Shown in pieces: positions 4,752-6,437 of a stretch of DNA of 6,437 bases; the first letter of the stretch is position 1; every line of letters begins with the position of its first letter. The stretch covers positions 1 to 6,437 of the forward strand of contig UQWV01000085.1 of NCBI GenBank assembly GCA_900544845.1, read 5' to 3'. The stretch comes from an uncultured Collinsella sp. (lineage in GTDB: Bacteria; Actinomycetota; Coriobacteriia; Coriobacteriales; Coriobacteriaceae). Below the pieces are notes generated by a model. It did no database searches and was not told the DNA's origin. It worked only from the letters and a program-made list of their open reading frames with translations. The position numbers and the translations under genes were made by a program.

Positions 4752-6428
4752 ATGACTGAGTCGTGCGCCGAGTTTCCTGCGCGCCACGTGTTTATCAAGT
4801 GCCCGGAGTGCCGCCGTGTGATCGATGAGGCACGCCTGCACGACAACCTCGAGGTCTGCCCTCGTTGCGGCAAACACTTTCGCATGAGCGGTCGTGTGCG
4901 CATGCGCATGACGGTCGACGAGGGCGCGTTTGAGGAATGGGATGCCAATCTGGCGTCGGAGGATTTCCTCTCGTTTCCCGGCTATGCCGACAAGCTCAAG
5001 AGCGTGAGCGAGCGTTCGGGCGAGCGCGATGCCGTTGTGTGCGGTAGGGGTAAAATCTGCGGCTGCGATACCGCGCTCTTCTTTATGGATGCCAACTTTA
5101 TGATGGGCTCGATGGGCTCCGTGGTGGGCGAGAAGATCTGTCGCACATTTGAGCGTGCGACAGATCTGGGATTGCCGGTTGTCGGCTTTACCGTTTCGGG
5201 CGGCGCGCGCATGCAAGAGGGTGTGACGTCGCTTATGCAGATGGCCAAGATTTCTGCGGCGGTTAGGCGCCACAGCGAGGCGGGCGGTCTGTATATCACG
5301 GTGCTCACCGACCCCACGACCGGAGGCGTAACCGCGAGCTTTGCCATGGAGGGCGACATTATCCTGGCCGAGCCCGATGCCCTGACGGCATTTGCCGGCC
5401 CGCGCGTGATCGAGCAGAACATGCACAAGCGCCTGCCCAAGGGATTTCAGCGCTCCGAGTTTTTGCTGGAGCACGGCTTTTGCGATGCCGTTGTTCCGCG
5501 TGGCGAGATTGCGCTCACGGTAGGCGAGCTGCTGGCGCTGCACGAAGGGCACGCGCCTGGTCTGGGGGCACCGCATGAGATCGTGCATACGGGTCGCCGC
5601 GGTAAAAAGCTGGGACACTTGTTTAAGCGCTCGGCGGCACCAAAAACCGCGCTCGAGATTGTCAAGCAGACCCGCTCGGCAGATCGCGCCACGGCAGGTG
5701 AGATGATCTCGCTGGGCTTGGACGGATTCGTAGAGCTGCACGGCGACCGTTACTTTGGCGACGACGCCGCTGTGGTGGCTGGTATTGGTTGGAAAGACGG
5801 ACGCCCCGTAACGGTCATCGCCATCGAGCGCGGCACCACGACCAAAGAGCGTATGCGCCGCAACTTTGGCATGGCACATCCCGAGGGCTACCGCAAAGCG
5901 CGTCGCCTTATGCGCCAGGCCGAGAAGTTTGGTCGACCGGTTCTGTGCCTGGTCGATACTTCGGGTGCGTTTTGCGGCATCGGTGCCGAGGAACGCGGTC
6001 AGGGCGAGGCCATCGCCCAGAATCTCATGGAGATGGGCGGCCTTAAGACGCCAATTGTCTCGGTGGTAACAGGCGAGGGCGGCTCTGGTGGCGCGCTGGC
6101 GCTGTCCGTGGCCGACCGCATCCTGATGCTCTCGAGCTCGGCCTATTCGGTCGTGAGCCCCGAGGCCTGTGCGTCGATTCTGTGGAAGGATACCGAGCGC
6201 GCGAATGAGGCCGCCGAGGCGCTGAAGCTCACGGCCCCCGATCTGTTGGCGCTCGGCATCATCGACGGCATTGTTGACGATAAGGGCCTGTCGCATGAGG
6301 AGATCGCCGGTGCCGTCATGTCCTCGGCATTTGATGCCTTCGATGCGCTTGGGCAGCTCGACGACGCGACCCTCACAAACCTCCGCTACGAAAAGTACCG
6401 CGCAATCGGTCAGTACCGCACGATGTGA
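4752..6428 (+). CDS. accDA: Fused acetyl-CoA carboxylase carboxyltransferase, beta and alpha subunits
   Basis: One uninterrupted 558-residue protein holds both halves of the carboxyltransferase that moves CO2 from biotinyl-AccB to acetyl-CoA, giving malonyl-CoA. The beta (AccD) half has a zinc finger (Cys17, 20, 36, 39, the same spacing as E. coli AccD), MMGSMGSVVG (117-126), SGGARMQE (149-156), LTDPTTGGV (185-193) and AGPRVIEQ (215-222). A Gly/Arg/Lys-rich linker (about 265-296) follows. The alpha (AccA) half has ELHGDRYFGDD (328-338), NFGMAHPEGYRKA (371-383), DTSGAFCGIGAEERGQ (402-417), GEGGSGGA (441-448) and SPEACASILWKD (469-480). It lacks the roughly 80-residue helical N-terminus of E. 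coli AccA and resembles the short Firmicutes form. No ATG lies in the linker, so separate translation of accA is unlikely. The start is uncertain: 4752 has the best ribosome site, while in-frame ATGs at 4704 and 4710 overlap the end of accC and would add 16 or 14 residues. The next gene is outside the window. Confidence 0.95.
   Translation: MTESCAEFPARHVFIKCPECRRVIDEARLHDNLEVCPRCGKHFRMSGRVRMRMTVDEGAFEEWDANLASEDFLSFPGYADKLKSVSERSGERDAVVCGRGKICGCDTALFFMDANFMMGSMGSVVGEKICRTFERATDLGLPVVGFTVSGGARMQEGVTSLMQMAKISAAVRRHSEAGGLYITVLTDPTTGGVTASFAMEGDIILAEPDALTAFAGPRVIEQNMHKRLPKGFQRSEFLLEHGFCDAVVPRGEIALTVGELLALHEGHAPGLGAPHEIVHTGRRGKKLGHLFKRSAAPKTALEIVKQTRSADRATAGEMISLGLDGFVELHGDRYFGDDAAVVAGIGWKDGRPVTVIAIERGTTTKERMRRNFGMAHPEGYRKARRLMRQAEKFGRPVLCLVDTSGAFCGIGAEERGQGEAIAQNLMEMGGLKTPIVSVVTGEGGSGGALALSVADRILMLSSSAYSVVSPEACASILWKDTERANEAAEALKLTAPDLLALGIIDGIVDDKGLSHEEIAGAVMSSAFDAFDALGQLDDATLTNLRYEKYRAIGQYRTM
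5134..5167 (+). other. Perfect 13-bp inverted repeat inside accDA
   Basis: AGATCTGTCGCAC (5134-5146) is the exact reverse complement of GTGCGACAGATCT (5155-5167), with an eight-base spacer. The RNA would form a strong 13-bp stem. It spans codons for residues 128-139 of the beta half (KICRTFERATDL), where the protein is not strongly conserved. There is no T-run after it, so it is not a terminator. The structure is seen directly; a role in mRNA control is inference. Confidence 0.6.
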
Positions 6429-6437
6429 CAAAGGGAC

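Larger units (their letters stand above)
1..6428 (+). other. Distal part of a fab-acc fatty acid synthesis operon
   Basis: Seven co-directional genes (fabD, fabG, fabF, accB, fabZ, accC, accDA) are separated by roughly 3 to 39 nt, and no T-run follows any hairpin between them. Most have a purine-rich ribosome binding site, in several cases lying inside or next to the preceding stop codon. This spacing is typical of a single transcript with translational coupling. The order fabD-fabG-fabF-accB-fabZ-accC-accD-accA is the one known from Streptococcus. Neither a promoter nor a regulator gene or site that I recognise (FabT or FapR type) is in the window, so control probably acts upstream. Confidence 0.85.

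Noticed and set aside
5583..5705. Internal start giving a free AccA from the GTG at 5583 or the ATG at 5703
   Set aside because: The GTG has no good ribosome site. The only candidate site before the ATG at 5703 (AGGTGA, 5696-5701) is one base away, too close to work well.
4536..6431. A 631-codon open frame on the reverse strand opposite accDA, and a 342-codon one at 3347-4375 opposite accC
   Set aside because: Both lie opposite genes with full catalytic motif sets. They are explained by the same codon bias and show no recognisable domain.

Overview
The window is a compact run of fatty-acid-synthesis genes, all on the + strand and all recognisable. In order they are the 3' end of fabD (malonyl-CoA:ACP transacylase), fabG (3-oxoacyl-ACP reductase), fabF (3-oxoacyl-ACP synthase II), accB (biotin carboxyl carrier protein), fabZ (3-hydroxyacyl-ACP dehydratase), accC (biotin carboxylase), and one long gene carrying both carboxyltransferase subunits (accD joined to accA). 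Gaps are about 3 to 39 nt. I see no promoter and no terminator, so this is most likely the distal part of one operon whose upstream part (typically fabH, acpP, fabK) lies outside the window.

The DNA is GC-rich with G/C-ending codons. The gene order matches the fab cluster of Streptococcus and other Firmicutes, and the proteins look closest to clostridial or lactic-acid-bacterial versions (short AccA form, FabZ with CEMLAQ). High GC plus Firmicutes-like content suggests a Coriobacteriia member such as Collinsella. That is an inference from composition and style, not a proof.

Layout: 1-363 fabD end; 394-1167 fabG; 1172-1191 a perfect hairpin just before the fabF ribosome binding site; 1207-2454 fabF; 2458-2931 accB; 2941-3363 fabZ; 3374-4717 accC; 4752-6428 accDA, containing a 13-bp perfect inverted repeat at 5134-5167. 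Only nine bases follow the last stop codon. No stretch above 40 nt lacks a gene.

The products form one pathway. AccB carries biotin, AccC carboxylates it, and the fused AccDA moves the carboxyl to acetyl-CoA to give malonyl-CoA. FabD loads malonyl on ACP, FabF condenses, FabG reduces and FabZ dehydrates. The enoyl reductase is not in the window. I find no undescribed system. The points most worth a second look are the accD-accA fusion and the two perfect hairpins, one intercistronic and one inside the accDA coding sequence.
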